NCBI RefSeq assembly: GCF_040215725.1
Contig: NZ_CP157970.1
Coordinates: 169,370 to 233,369, forward strand
DNA: 64,000 bases
Reading direction: 5' to 3'
Source: Rhizobium sp. ZPR4
Lineage (GTDB): Bacteria; Pseudomonadota; Alphaproteobacteria; Rhizobiales; Rhizobiaceae
Part shown: positions 26,025 to 34,900 of the stretch, one piece after another
How positions within the stretch are numbered: position 1 is the stretch's first letter
Layout of the letters: every line of letters starts with the position of its first letter
Position numbers and translations under genes: made by a program
The notes under the pieces: generated by a model
Database searches by the model: none
Told to the model about the DNA's origin: nothing
What the model saw: the letters and a program-made list of their open reading frames with translations, nothing else

Positions 26025-27587
26025 TCAGTGCATTGCTACGGCTGGTCCCTTTGGGATCGGCTTCAGAATCGACACCAGGGGAATGACCAAAATGAGCGAG
26101 ACGAAGTAAAAGTAGAACATATCGTTGAAAGCCATCACCGTCGCTTGGCGGATGATCGTTTGAAACAGGTTTCCGATGACCTGTTGCGCACCGGCCGGAT
26201 CTGTGCCCGCCGCGCGCAGGCGATCCTGCATGGTAATCGAGTTGGCGGTGACTGCTTCGAACAATCTTTGTGTATGGAATGAGATCTGGCGCTCTTGAAG
26301 ACTGGCAATGATGGCGAGACCGATGGACCCGCCGAGATTGCGGGCGGCGCTATAAAGTCCCGCCGCGTCCTGGACCACATCCTTAGGCACCGACCGCGTT
26401 GCGGCTTGATTGAGGAAAATGAGGGAGAAAGCCTGCCCAAATCCGCGCAATACCTGCGAAATGTAGAAATCGCTGCCGTCCGCTGCTGCGGTCAACGTCG
26501 TGTCGATATAGCAACTGGTTGCGTAGCAGAGCAGGCCGAAAACGATGGCGATGCGCAGATCGAGATTTCTCACCAGCACGGGAATGAACGGCATTACAAG
26601 AAACATCGGAATGCCACTAAGAAGCACGACCGTTCCCGACTGGAGAGCGTTATAGCCTGTAACGTTCGAAAGGAACTGCGGAATAAGGTAGGCAACACCG
26701 TAAAGGGCGGCCCCTGTTACCAGCGCCGTTATGAACACGCTTCCGAACGAGCGCTGGAAAAGAATGTCGAGGCGAATGACCGGGCGCTTTGAATAGAGTT
26801 GGCCAAGCACGAGCAGCACAAGACCAATCAACGTGAGCACCGTCAACATGACGATGAATTGAGATTCGAACCATTGTTGGCTTTGCCCATCTTCCAAGAC
26901 GATCGTCAGGCACCCAAGGAAGACCGATAATCCGACAATACCGATCCAGTCAGCCTCTCTCAGCAATTCCTCCGTCATCTTGGCTGCCGGCAAGCCGAGA
27001 GTGAGCAGCACGAGCAAACCAATGCCGACGGGAAGGTTGAGAAAGAAGGCGTAGTGCCAGCTCGCGTTTTCCGTCAGCCAACCGCCGACCAATGGGCCTG
27101 CGACTGGCCCCATGACCGCGGTCAAGCCGAAGAATGCCATGCCGATCGGTTGCTGGGAGGGTGGCAGTCTGGTGGAGACGATTGTCATTGCGGTAGGGAT
27201 CATCGCTCCCCCTGTGAACCCCTGCCCCACGCGTCCGAAGATCATCATGCCGAGCGAGGTGGAGAAGCCGCATAGCATTGAGAAGCTGACGAAAAGCATC
27301 GTCATTATGATCAGAAATCTGCGCAATCCGAGAAGGTTGGCCAACCAACCGCTCAACGGGATCATGATGATCTCGGCTACGAGGTAGGAGGTTGCGATCC
27401 ATGTCCCCTCGGTACCGCTCGCCCCGATTTCACCTTGTATTTGCGGAAGTGCCGAATTTGTAATGGAGATGTCGAGCGCCGCCATGAAGGCTCCGATGAT
27501 GCCCGCGGCCACAGCGAGCCATGCAGCTGCATCGGCCTTTTCCGGCATTTCGACAGGGCCGGCCCCGACCGTTGCGGCTCTGCTCAC
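26025..27587 (-). CDS. DHA2-family MFS drug:proton antiporter (EmrB/QacA type)
   Basis: 520-residue inner-membrane transporter with about 14 hydrophobic helices, the DHA2 length. Landmarks are the helix-1 motif FMAALDISITNSALPQI, the loop W-I-A-T-S-Y-L, motif A-like LANLLGLRRFLI, and GFTGGAMIPTAMTI. The start overlaps the stop of the upstream adaptor gene (ATGA), so adaptor and pump are coupled as in EmrAB. The pump would expel hydrophobic compounds through a TolC-type channel. The substrate is unknown. Confidence 0.95.
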   Translation of the reverse strand: MSRAATVGAGPVEMPEKADAAAWLAVAAGIIGAFMAALDISITNSALPQIQGEIGASGTEGTWIATSYLVAEIIMIPLSGWLANLLGLRRFLIIMTMLFVSFSMLCGFSTSLGMMIFGRVGQGFTGGAMIPTAMTIVSTRLPPSQQPIGMAFFGLTAVMGPVAGPLVGGWLTENASWHYAFFLNLPVGIGLLVLLTLGLPAAKMTEELLREADWIGIVGLSVFLGCLTIVLEDGQSQQWFESQFIVMLTVLTLIGLVLLVLGQLYSKRPVIRLDILFQRSFGSVFITALVTGAALYGVAYLIPQFLSNVTGYNALQSGTVVLLSGIPMFLVMPFIPVLVRNLDLRIAIVFGLLCYATSCYIDTTLTAAADGSDFYISQVLRGFGQAFSLIFLNQAATRSVPKDVVQDAAGLYSAARNLGGSIGLAIIASLQERQISFHTQRLFEAVTANSITMQDRLRAAGTDPAGAQQVIGNLFQTIIRQATVMAFNDMFYFYFVSLILVIPLVSILKPIPKGPAVAMH

Positions 27588-28783
27588 TTCGTCACCTTCG
27601 AATCTGTTTCCTGCTCGGCCAGTCTGCTTTGCTCCTTGCGTGCGCCGCGCGTATCTACATCCACCGTCACGGACAGTCCGGGAACGAGGATCTCGCGGGC
27701 CTCCGAACCGGCCTCCACTTTGATACGCACCGGAACGCGCTGGACGATCTTGGTGAAGTTGCCCGTCGCGTTCTCCGCTGGGATGAGGGCGAACTGGGCT
27801 CCGGTCCCCGGCGCAAAGCTCTCGACGGTCCCGTGCAGGCTGGTCGAGCTTATCGCGTCGATGCTGATCATCGCGGGCTGACCGACGCGCATCAACTCAA
27901 TCTGCGTCTCCTTGAAATTGGCCTCGAGATACAGGTCTTCGACGGGCACGAGGGTCATGAGCCGCGTGCCGGCCTGGACGTATTGGCCGACGGTGACCGT
28001 CTTGTCACCGACGGTCCCTGCTATCGGAGCGATGACGATTGTGGCGTCGAGATCGAGTTTGGCTGAGGCGAGCTGGGCCTCAGACTGCTTCACCGCTGCC
28101 TCTGATTGCTTGACGGCGGCATCGGCGGTATTAATCGCCTCCTTTGAAGAGGCAAGCGAGGCTTCGGCGATATTGACCTGAGCGTTCGCCTGATCGCGCT
28201 GGCTGATATAGTTGGCAACCTGTTCGCTCGACGTCGCACCGCTCTTGCCAAGTGACTGATAGCGATCCACCTGGCTCTGCGCGAATTTTGCCTGGGTATG
28301 AGCCGATGCGAGTTGAGCCTCGGCCTGCCCAACCGCCGAAACCTGGCGCTTCGCCTCGGCGATCGCGCGGACGAGGTCGGCCTTGGAGGCTTCGAGGGCG
28401 GCTTCGGCCTGATTGACCTTGGCTTCGTAGTCCTGCGACCTGATCTTCAATAGCTTATCGCCCGCCGAGACCTTCTGGTTCGACGTCACATAGACCGTTT
28501 CGACATAGCCCTGCACTTTCGGAGCAATGGCGGTCTGGTCTGCCTGAAGGAATGCATCGTTCGTGGACTGTATGAAGCGGCCTTCCGTCCAATAGCGCCA
28601 GAACCAGCCGCTACAGACAACCAGCACCACGAGCAGTACGATCGCGAGCACACGGTGAATCAGCCTTCTGTCCGCAGGAGGCCGCGTCTGCGGTGCTGCC
28701 ATTTCGATTGCTTCATTCGGCTTATCCCGAGCGTCGTTCGCTCGTCCGTCCACCAACGCGACGTTCTGTCCAACTCCGGCCAC
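27584..28783 (-). CDS. EmrA/HlyD-family membrane fusion protein
   Basis: 399-residue periplasmic adaptor for the MFS pump. One N-terminal helix (VLAIVLLVVLVVCSGWFW) is followed by the lipoyl half (DQTAIAPKVQGYVETVYV), a long Ala/Gln/Lys-rich coiled-coil region (about 110-240) and the beta-barrel segment (TIVIAPIAGTVGDKTVTVGQYV). It begins at GTG 28783 after AGGAG, with a roughly 35-residue cytoplasmic tail. It is divergent from the two-component genes across 92 bp, so the two units may share control. Confidence 0.93.
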   Translation of the reverse strand: MAGVGQNVALVDGRANDARDKPNEAIEMAAPQTRPPADRRLIHRVLAIVLLVVLVVCSGWFWRYWTEGRFIQSTNDAFLQADQTAIAPKVQGYVETVYVTSNQKVSAGDKLLKIRSQDYEAKVNQAEAALEASKADLVRAIAEAKRQVSAVGQAEAQLASAHTQAKFAQSQVDRYQSLGKSGATSSEQVANYISQRDQANAQVNIAEASLASSKEAINTADAAVKQSEAAVKQSEAQLASAKLDLDATIVIAPIAGTVGDKTVTVGQYVQAGTRLMTLVPVEDLYLEANFKETQIELMRVGQPAMISIDAISSTSLHGTVESFAPGTGAQFALIPAENATGNFTKIVQRVPVRIKVEAGSEAREILVPGLSVTVDVDTRGARKEQSRLAEQETDSKVTK

Positions 28784-28875
28784 TAAAATTCTCCTGGGTA
28801 GCTTTTAAAAAGGTACTGCATAGTTTATATATTTATTCAGTTATTGCTAGCGAAAAACTTCAGGGGGGTGTTTTC

Positions 28876-29610
28876 GTGCTCCAACAGACAGCGTCTCATG
28901 GCCAAGTTTGCCTCCTCATCGTCGAGGACGACCGTGATATAGCGCGCATGTTAGTGGCGATCTTTGAGGGGGCAGGCTATCGTGCATCCACCGCACGATC
29001 CGGTCTCGAAATGGATCGCGCCTTGCTCATCCAAGAGTTTGATCTCATTATTTTAGATGCGATGCTTCCAGGGGAAGACGGCTTCAGCATATGCCGCAGA
29101 CTTCGCGATACGCTGACGACACCAATTCTCATGCTGACGGCTCTTGACGAGGATATCGACAGGATCCTGGGACTAGAGCTCGGTGCCGACGACTATGTCA
29201 CAAAGCCGTTCAATTCCCGCGAACTTCTCGCCAGGGTCAAAGCTCTGATCCGCAGATCATCTTATGGTCCTTCGATGCAGACCTTTTCGGGCTCAATGAG
29301 CTTTTTAGGATGGCAGGTCGACGCGGTAAAGCGTCAACTGCGAGATCCCGAAGGCGTCGAGGTGACGATGACAACAACCGAGTTTGATATCCTGCTCGCC
29401 TTTTGCAGCAATGCGGGTCAGATCATGACCCGTGAACAACTTCTCTCTTTGACATATGCGGGTTCTGCCGGCCCTGCCCAGCGCAGCGTTGATGTTCACG
29501 TCAGCAGGGTTCGCCAGAAAATCGAACCCAATGTTCGCGAACCGAGCTTGATAAAAACGGTCCGCTTGGGCGGTTACGTATTTACGCCGGCAGTGGAGAA
29601 GACTCCATGA
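28876..29610 (+). CDS. OmpR/PhoB-family response regulator
   Basis: 244-residue two-domain regulator. The receiver domain has the acidic pair in VEDDRD, phospho-acceptor Asp61 (LIILDAMLPG) and Lys110 (YVTKPF). The C-terminal winged helix includes VTMTTTEFDILLAF and DVHVSRVRQKIE. GTG 28876 follows AGGGGGG and starts the receiver at the normal distance; codons upstream in frame lie in the emrA promoter. It overlaps the kinase gene (ATGA). With the kinase it probably senses an envelope or drug signal and may control the divergent pump, which is inferred from position. Confidence 0.94.
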   Translation: MLQQTASHGQVCLLIVEDDRDIARMLVAIFEGAGYRASTARSGLEMDRALLIQEFDLIILDAMLPGEDGFSICRRLRDTLTTPILMLTALDEDIDRILGLELGADDYVTKPFNSRELLARVKALIRRSSYGPSMQTFSGSMSFLGWQVDAVKRQLRDPEGVEVTMTTTEFDILLAFCSNAGQIMTREQLLSLTYAGSAGPAQRSVDVHVSRVRQKIEPNVREPSLIKTVRLGGYVFTPAVEKTP

Positions 29611-30983
29611 CACGGAACATGCTCTGGCCGTCCTCGATCAAGAACCAGATCTTCTTGCTGTCGGCACTTCCAATCGTCGTGCTGACGATCCTAGCCGTGT
29701 TCGCCAAATCTTTTTCCGATGTTGAGCAAGCCCGGCGCGAGTGGGCAAGTTTTACGTCCGGCCAGCTGATAATGCTGGCTGAGGGCGTTCGTCGCGCCGA
29801 ATCTCAGCCGGACCTGGACAATGCATTGCAGGCGGTGATGAGGGCCGGTTTTACGGGAGAACTTGTCAATACGTCCAGACCGGTCCATGTTCCGAATATG
29901 GACCAACAGGAAGAGCTTCGCGAGCATCTGACAACGATGCTCGCGAAGCTGGTCGCAGAAGCGAATCCTATCGACGCAGAGCTGCGAACCTCCGAAGTTT
30001 CCCTTGCGATCACCGGTTCACGCCTGCTTGTATTCAGGAACATCAGACTTCGAGACCCTTCCGCCTACGGGGTCAATCTAGCCAACGACGTCATTTGGGT
30101 CAGCCTGTTCGTCTTGCCCGCACTCGGACTATCGCTCTACCTTAGTCTTTTGATTATTCGCCCCCTCATTCGCTTTACCCAAATGGCGCGCAGAGTTAGC
30201 GACGATGACGATGTTCCGAACCTTTTCATGACCGGCCAAACCAGCGAACTGCGAAGTCTCGCCGAGCCTTTCAGTGCATTGGCCGCCAAAGTGAAAACAA
30301 TTATCGAGGGCCGGTCGCAGATGCTGAGGGCAATGGGACATGACCTGCGAACACCACTTACTAGGCTTCGCATGCGGGTTGAATGTTGTCCTGACGGCGA
30401 GCTTCAACGGCAGATGCTCGGTGATATCGAAGCGGTCACCAACATGATCGATGAAAACATGAGCTATCTCAGGAACGCGACGTCCGACGTTGGGCTTACG
30501 CGCAAGTCTGATCTGACAAGCCTTATTCAAACTGTCGTTGCGGGGTTTTCCGATATGGGCATTTCCATCGCCTTTTCCGGTCCGTCAAGGTTGCCTCTCA
30601 CCTGCAAACCAAGATTGCTGGCTCGCGCGGTTTCAAATCTCATAGACAATGCGTCTCGTTATGCAAAGGAAATCGAGGTGGCACTTGATCATGCGTCGAA
30701 CGGCGAAGTGACGATCTGCGTGAACGACAACGGACCAGGGCTCCCCAATGATATGAAACTGAAAGTCATGGAAGGTTTCTTCACTGCAAGCCAAGGTGGC
30801 TCGGTGCGCCAGCATGGCGGCGTCGGGCTTGGTCTTGCAATTGCTCATGGCATTGCCGAACGGCACGGTGGGGCGTTGAGCTTGCATGATCAATCATCCG
30901 GCGGGCTGAGCGCAAGGTTGACCATCAGGTCACTCGACGAGCTTCCACAAAAGTCGCCCCCATGGACAGCAATGCGCTTGTGA
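29607..30983 (+). CDS. Sensor histidine kinase, EnvZ-like architecture
   Basis: 458-residue inner-membrane kinase. TM1 is at about residues 13-33, followed by a roughly 130-residue periplasmic sensor region without a recognised domain, TM2 at about 163-184, a HAMP linker, and a dimerisation domain with His245 in MGHDLRTPLTRLRMR. The ATPase follows: N box LIDNASRYA, G1 VNDNGPGLP, G2 GGVGLGLAIAHG. It is translationally coupled to the response regulator gene. The periplasmic domain suggests detection of an extracellular chemical. Confidence 0.94.
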   Translation: MTRNMLWPSSIKNQIFLLSALPIVVLTILAVFAKSFSDVEQARREWASFTSGQLIMLAEGVRRAESQPDLDNALQAVMRAGFTGELVNTSRPVHVPNMDQQEELREHLTTMLAKLVAEANPIDAELRTSEVSLAITGSRLLVFRNIRLRDPSAYGVNLANDVIWVSLFVLPALGLSLYLSLLIIRPLIRFTQMARRVSDDDDVPNLFMTGQTSELRSLAEPFSALAAKVKTIIEGRSQMLRAMGHDLRTPLTRLRMRVECCPDGELQRQMLGDIEAVTNMIDENMSYLRNATSDVGLTRKSDLTSLIQTVVAGFSDMGISIAFSGPSRLPLTCKPRLLARAVSNLIDNASRYAKEIEVALDHASNGEVTICVNDNGPGLPNDMKLKVMEGFFTASQGGSVRQHGGVGLGLAIAHGIAERHGGALSLHDQSSGGLSARLTIRSLDELPQKSPPWTAMRL

Positions 30984-31071
30984 TTGGCGCTCGCGGAGTA
31001 TTCATCCAAAATCTTTCGAACAAAAGTAAGCATCCGGTGACTACCGCGGTTGGCGCTGATGGTGTCCAGCT

Positions 31072-31347
31072 TCAGCGGCCTGACTGAAGTTCCGCGATAG
31101 CTTTGGCAGCCTTGTCGCAGCGCTCTGCAAGTTCTGGGTATGAGAGCTCCATGTGCTGGGTCGCGATCTTGAAGAGATACTGCGCGATGGCGTCAACTGA
31201 GGCGGTTTGGTTGGTCAGCATGCCAAAGACGGTATCGGCATAGGCATCATATTCGTCTTGCGCTTCAGGAATGTCCGACACCCCGATGGGGTCCCATTCT
31301 GTGAGCAATATTTTCCGAATGATAGCTCGGTTGGCTTTGTGATCCAT
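31072..31347 (-). CDS. Small uncharacterised protein, probable IS66 passenger gene
   Basis: 91-residue soluble protein starting at ATG 31347, 8 bp after the tnpC stop, with an AGGATC ribosome-binding site. Notable blocks are ILLTEWDPIG and AQDEYDAYAD, followed by a helical region. It resembles a family of short uncharacterised proteins with a W-D-P-I-G motif. Because it lies between tnpC and the left IS66 end, it travels with that element; its function there is unknown. In-frame codons upstream (to 31398) overlap tnpC and are not favoured. Confidence 0.65.
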   Translation of the reverse strand: MDHKANRAIIRKILLTEWDPIGVSDIPEAQDEYDAYADTVFGMLTNQTASVDAIAQYLFKIATQHMELSYPELAERCDKAAKAIAELQSGR

Positions 31348-31355
31348 CGTTGATC

Positions 31356-31496
31356 CTATGCCGCAACGGCTGCTGTTTGCGTCGGTTTCCAGTTCCACGG
31401 CAGCAACTGCTCCAGCCTGCTGATCGGCGTGTCGGCAATGTTGGCGAGAACGTCGGCGAGCCAGGCCTGTGGATCGATGTCATTGAGCTTCGCGGT
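31356..31496 (-). pseudogene. IS66 transposase TnpC, 3' fragment
   Basis: The last 46 codons of tnpC: KLNDIDPQAWLADVLANIAD, then RLEQLLPWNW and a TAG stop. It is separated from the rest of the gene by the 4.3-kb RIT insertion. Restoring the junction recreates the family sequence LIMTA-KLND. Not translated as part of an active transposase. Confidence 0.9.
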
Positions 31497-31522
31497 TTAT
31501 GCCGACCGGCGAACTATGCCGA
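31495..31522. repeat. RIT left terminal inverted repeat
   Basis: 28 bp exactly inverted at 35754-35781. It contains two direct copies of TATGCCGA with a 17-bp period. The element proper starts at 31496 or 31497 since one T is shared with the target. A related degenerate motif, GGCATAGTTC, recurs further inside the left end near 31590. Confidence 0.88.
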
Positions 31523-31610
31523 ACGCCTCTTCTGATGGGGACGGTCCACCGCACGTTCCCGGCCAGTTCAGCCGGGAGCTGGTAGTTGACACTCGGCATA
31601 GTTCTCATGC

Positions 31611-32612
31611 TCAGAGGGCGTTCAGGAATTCCAGAAGCCGGTCGTTTGGTCGAAATCGCTCGGCCTTGGCGCGTTCGTACGGCTTCAGCTTTGCGAGTGC
31701 AGATTCCTTCAGTTCAAGATGTGCATGTAGATAGGTCAGCGTCGTTTCCATCGCCTCATGACCCAGCCACAGGGCGATGACGGAGCAATCGACGCCCGCC
31801 TGTAGCAACTCCATGGCAGCGCTGTGCCGCAAGACATGAGGCGACACTCGCTTCGAGCGAAGGGAGGGGCAGTGTTCGCGCGCTTTGGCAACATATTTGT
31901 TCAGCAGTGCCTGCACGCCGTCAGCGCTGAGCTTGCCACCGTGCATGTTCGGAAAGAGCGCCGTTGCGCTTCGCTTTCTGGGCTCCTTGAGCCAGTGACG
32001 AAGGGCTTGCTGTGCGACCTTCGTGAGGGGCGTACTTCGCTCTTTGCGGCCCTTGCCAACGCACTGCACATGCGCACCCCGGCCGAGTATGACCGAGTCT
32101 CGGTCGAGGTTGACAATCTCCGATACCCGCAACCCCGTTTGCGCGGCCAGCAAGAGCAAAGTGTAATCGCGACGTCCCAGCCATGTGCTTCGATCCGTAC
32201 AGTCCAGAATCGCTTCAATCTCGGGCCTAGTGAGAAACTGAAGCTGCCGCTTGTCGCATCGCTTGCTGGGGATCGCGAGCACACGCTGAATATGGGCGCT
32301 ATGTGCCGGCTCCTCGAACGCTGCATACCGGAAGAAGGATCGGATGGCTGTGAGGCGGAGATTCCGGGTCCTCACCGAGGCAGATCTCTTCGTCTCAAGG
32401 TCCTCCAGGAATGCGGTGATGAAAGGGGCGTCCAAATCCCGCAATGTCAATTGAGATGGGGATCTCGCAAGGCGCGTCTGTGCGAACGCAAAGAGGAGCC
32501 TGAAGGTGTCGCGATAGGAGGCGATGGTGTTGGAACTTACACCTCGATGCTTCATAAGCCGATCTGTGAACCACCGCTCGATCAGCACGGCCAAGTCGTT
32601 CGTGCGTCTCAT
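31611..32612 (-). CDS. ritC: Tyrosine recombinase, third gene of RIT trio
   Basis: 333-residue site-specific recombinase. The N-terminal SAM-like core-binding domain (about 1-110) is followed by the catalytic domain with Arg in TGLRVSEIVNL, the H-x-x-R box HVLRHSAAMELL, His in LGHEAMETT and the nucleophile Tyr in TYLHAHLELKE. ATG 32612 overlaps the ritB TGA (ATGA), so it is translationally coupled; earlier in-frame codons lie inside ritB. It appears intact. Confidence 0.92.
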   Translation of the reverse strand: MRRTNDLAVLIERWFTDRLMKHRGVSSNTIASYRDTFRLLFAFAQTRLARSPSQLTLRDLDAPFITAFLEDLETKRSASVRTRNLRLTAIRSFFRYAAFEEPAHSAHIQRVLAIPSKRCDKRQLQFLTRPEIEAILDCTDRSTWLGRRDYTLLLLAAQTGLRVSEIVNLDRDSVILGRGAHVQCVGKGRKERSTPLTKVAQQALRHWLKEPRKRSATALFPNMHGGKLSADGVQALLNKYVAKAREHCPSLRSKRVSPHVLRHSAAMELLQAGVDCSVIALWLGHEAMETTLTYLHAHLELKESALAKLKPYERAKAERFRPNDRLLEFLNAL

Positions 32613-33532
32613 GACCGAGCCTCCCAACGCTTATCCAATCGCCGGACCGCATGGTTCATCAGTTCCGGCACGGCGGACAGGTACCAGTAGGTGTCGCGAA
32701 CGTTAGCATGACCGAGAAAGGTCGAGAGAACCGGCAGTTCGCGTTCCACATCTTCGCCGGTGCGATACCAGTTGATCAGGGTCTGGACGGCAAAACGATG
32801 TCTTAGATCGTGTATTCGTGGCCCGTCGCGCTGCCCGTCCTGCCGCAAACCGACTTGGCGGGATAGTTGCCAGAACACGCGGTGCACGTATTGATGCAGC
32901 AATCTGCCGCCCTGTTCGGCAACGAAGAAATAGGGACTGCGCTGCTTACCGAGGTGTGCATCGCGTCGGACGGCATAGTCTGAGAGGACGGCGATCGTCG
33001 TGGCATGCAGCGGCACCAGCCGTGACTTGCCGAACTTTGTCTCTCGAATGGTGAGGATGCCCTGCTCGAGATCGACGTCGGTCCGGAGCAGGCCGAGCGC
33101 TTCGGAATGGCGCAGACCGGTCACCGCTATTAATCCGAACAGGCAGTTATATGTCCATCGCCGAAGGGCGCCGGCCGGCGGCAGCGACAGGGCCGCCGCC
33201 AGAAGCGCCTGAATCTCGACTTCACTATAGATGTAGGGCTTTGTGCGCCGTGCCGGCGGTACAGCGTCGCTTGGTGGTACTTCCGTCAGAGGATCGAAAT
33301 GAGCCAGGTGCTGGGCAAAGCAGCGCACGTCAACCAGGCGGACGGACCAACTCGGCTGCCGGCCCATTGAGGTGACCCACTCCATTGCAAGGTCTGTCGT
33401 GATGGTCTCGGCGCCGCGGGCTTCCATGAAAGCGACGAACTCCGACAATCGTTTTGCCGGACCGTCATATTTGTATCCCAGCCCTTGGCGCATACCGACG
33501 TAGCGCTCAAGCGCGGTGCGAAGCCGGCTCAT
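32609..33532 (-). CDS. ritB: Tyrosine recombinase, second gene of RIT trio
   Basis: 307-residue recombinase. The opening is typical of the RitB type (RYVGMRQGLGYKYDGPAKRL). The catalytic residues are Arg in TGLRHSEALGLL, the box HDLRHRFAVQTL, His in LGHANVRDTYWYL and the Tyr of that last motif. Start and stop overlap ritA and ritC respectively, both as ATGA. It appears intact. Confidence 0.93.
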   Translation of the reverse strand: MSRLRTALERYVGMRQGLGYKYDGPAKRLSEFVAFMEARGAETITTDLAMEWVTSMGRQPSWSVRLVDVRCFAQHLAHFDPLTEVPPSDAVPPARRTKPYIYSEVEIQALLAAALSLPPAGALRRWTYNCLFGLIAVTGLRHSEALGLLRTDVDLEQGILTIRETKFGKSRLVPLHATTIAVLSDYAVRRDAHLGKQRSPYFFVAEQGGRLLHQYVHRVFWQLSRQVGLRQDGQRDGPRIHDLRHRFAVQTLINWYRTGEDVERELPVLSTFLGHANVRDTYWYLSAVPELMNHAVRRLDKRWEARS

Positions 33533-33812
33533 TGCACACCTCCCGGCCAGGGCAGGCTCAGTTCACGCAGCTTCTCGATATCGAGCTTGGCATAGATCCT
33601 TGTACTGTCGATGCTTCGATGGCGGAGCAGCTGGCCGATCTCGGCAAAGCTGGCGCCTGACCGCAAAAGGTCGGTCGCAAGGCTGTGGCGGAAAAGATGG
33701 GCGCCATGATGCGCATAGCCGTCAATGCCTGCCCGTTCGAGTGCCTGCTTCGCGATCATCGTGATGGCGCAGCCGGAGGCAAAACCCACGTGCGGCGCGG
33801 TACATTCTATTT
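33529..33812 (-). pseudogene. ritA: ritA 3' fragment (first RIT recombinase, catalytic C-terminus)
   Basis: About 90 residues with the C-terminal catalytic motifs of a tyrosine recombinase: HLFRHSLATDLL, LRHRSIDST and the Tyr in RIYAKLD. It begins within APHVGFASG and ends overlapping ritB. The IS30-family element separates it from the 5' part, and the segment carrying the first catalytic Arg is missing, so the split was accompanied by a loss of roughly 60-70 codons. Confidence 0.85.
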
Positions 33813-34900
33813 CCAAGTGCGACATGTCAGTAATTTCAATGGCTTCACTTTGGAGATTTTGGCATGTCGCTTTGCTATCAGCAGCTCACCCTCGCCGATC
33901 GTCGCCGTCTTTATCATCTCAGAGAGCGAAAAGTGCCGATTGGTGAGATCGCCCGCCAGCTTGGACGTCACCGCTCGACGATCTACCGTGAGCTCACGCG
34001 CAATACTTTCCATGACGGGGAGTTTCCCGAGTACACCGGCTATTTCGATACGATCGCCGATGATATCGCCAAGGAGCGGCGTCGCAGACTGCGCAAGCTC
34101 AGGCGGCATCCAAGATTGCGCGAGCTGGTCATTGATCGCCTGAAGGCCTATTGGTCACCGGAGCAGATTGCCGGTCGTCTTGCCGAAGATGGCGCAAACG
34201 CTGTTCGCATTTGCCCGGAGACGATTTATCGGTTTGTCTACTGCAAGGAGGATTACGGTCTGGGCCTCTATCGCTACCTGCCGGAGGCACGCCGCAAGCG
34301 TCGCCCTCGAGGCTCTCGCCGGCCGCGAGGCAACGTCTTCCCGGCCGATTGCAGGATATCCCAAAGGCCTGATTTTATTGGTAATAGAACCGAGTTCGGG
34401 CATTGGGAAGGCGACCTGCTGATCTTCAAGCGGGAGCTTGGACCGACCAACGTCACCTCGCTGGTTGAACGCAAGAGCCGCTATACGGTCATGCTCAAGA
34501 ACAACAGCCGCCACTCCCGACCGATCATGGATAAGATCGTTCATGCCTTCTCGCCGTTGCCAGCGCTGGCGCGGTGCAGCTTTACCTTCGATCGCGGCAC
34601 GGAGTTCAGCGGCTTCAGGGCTTTGGAGGAAGGGATCGGCGCCAGGAGCTGGTTCTGCGACCCCAGCGCGCCATGGCAGAAAGGCGCCGTCGAGAACACA
34701 AACAAACGCATCCGACGCTTCATGCCTGGGGACACGGATCTTACCAACGTCACCCAGCAACAGCTGACCGAGTTAGCGCATCATCTAAACTCGCAGCCGC
34801 GCAAATGCCTCGGATACCGCACCCCCGCCGAAGCCTTTGCTGCCTATTTGCGTGAAGGTAGCTAATGCCCTACCCTCCAAAACGGCCATGATGCACTTGG
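33813..34900 (+). mobile_element. IS30-family insertion sequence, intact, inserted in ritA
   Basis: About 1.09 kb with one full-length transposase gene. The proposed ends are CCAAGTGC (33813) and its inverted copy GCACTTGG (34893-34900), with CATG four bases further inside on both sides. Flanking bases do not form an obvious target duplication, which fits the accompanying loss of ritA sequence. End positions are judged by eye and could shift by a few bases. Confidence 0.78.
33864..34865 (+). CDS. IS30-family transposase
   Basis: 333-residue DDE transposase. An N-terminal HTH region (LTLADRRRLYHLRERKVPIG, then ARQLGRHRSTIYREL) is followed by a catalytic domain with Asp in GHWEGDLL, Asp in TFDRGTEFSG and Glu in GAVENTNKRIRRFMP. 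This is the IS30-type D-D-E arrangement and the length is normal. No stop or frameshift is seen, so this copy may be active. It is oriented opposite to the rit genes. Confidence 0.95.
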   Translation: MSLCYQQLTLADRRRLYHLRERKVPIGEIARQLGRHRSTIYRELTRNTFHDGEFPEYTGYFDTIADDIAKERRRRLRKLRRHPRLRELVIDRLKAYWSPEQIAGRLAEDGANAVRICPETIYRFVYCKEDYGLGLYRYLPEARRKRRPRGSRRPRGNVFPADCRISQRPDFIGNRTEFGHWEGDLLIFKRELGPTNVTSLVERKSRYTVMLKNNSRHSRPIMDKIVHAFSPLPALARCSFTFDRGTEFSGFRALEEGIGARSWFCDPSAPWQKGAVENTNKRIRRFMPGDTDLTNVTQQQLTELAHHLNSQPRKCLGYRTPAEAFAAYLREGS

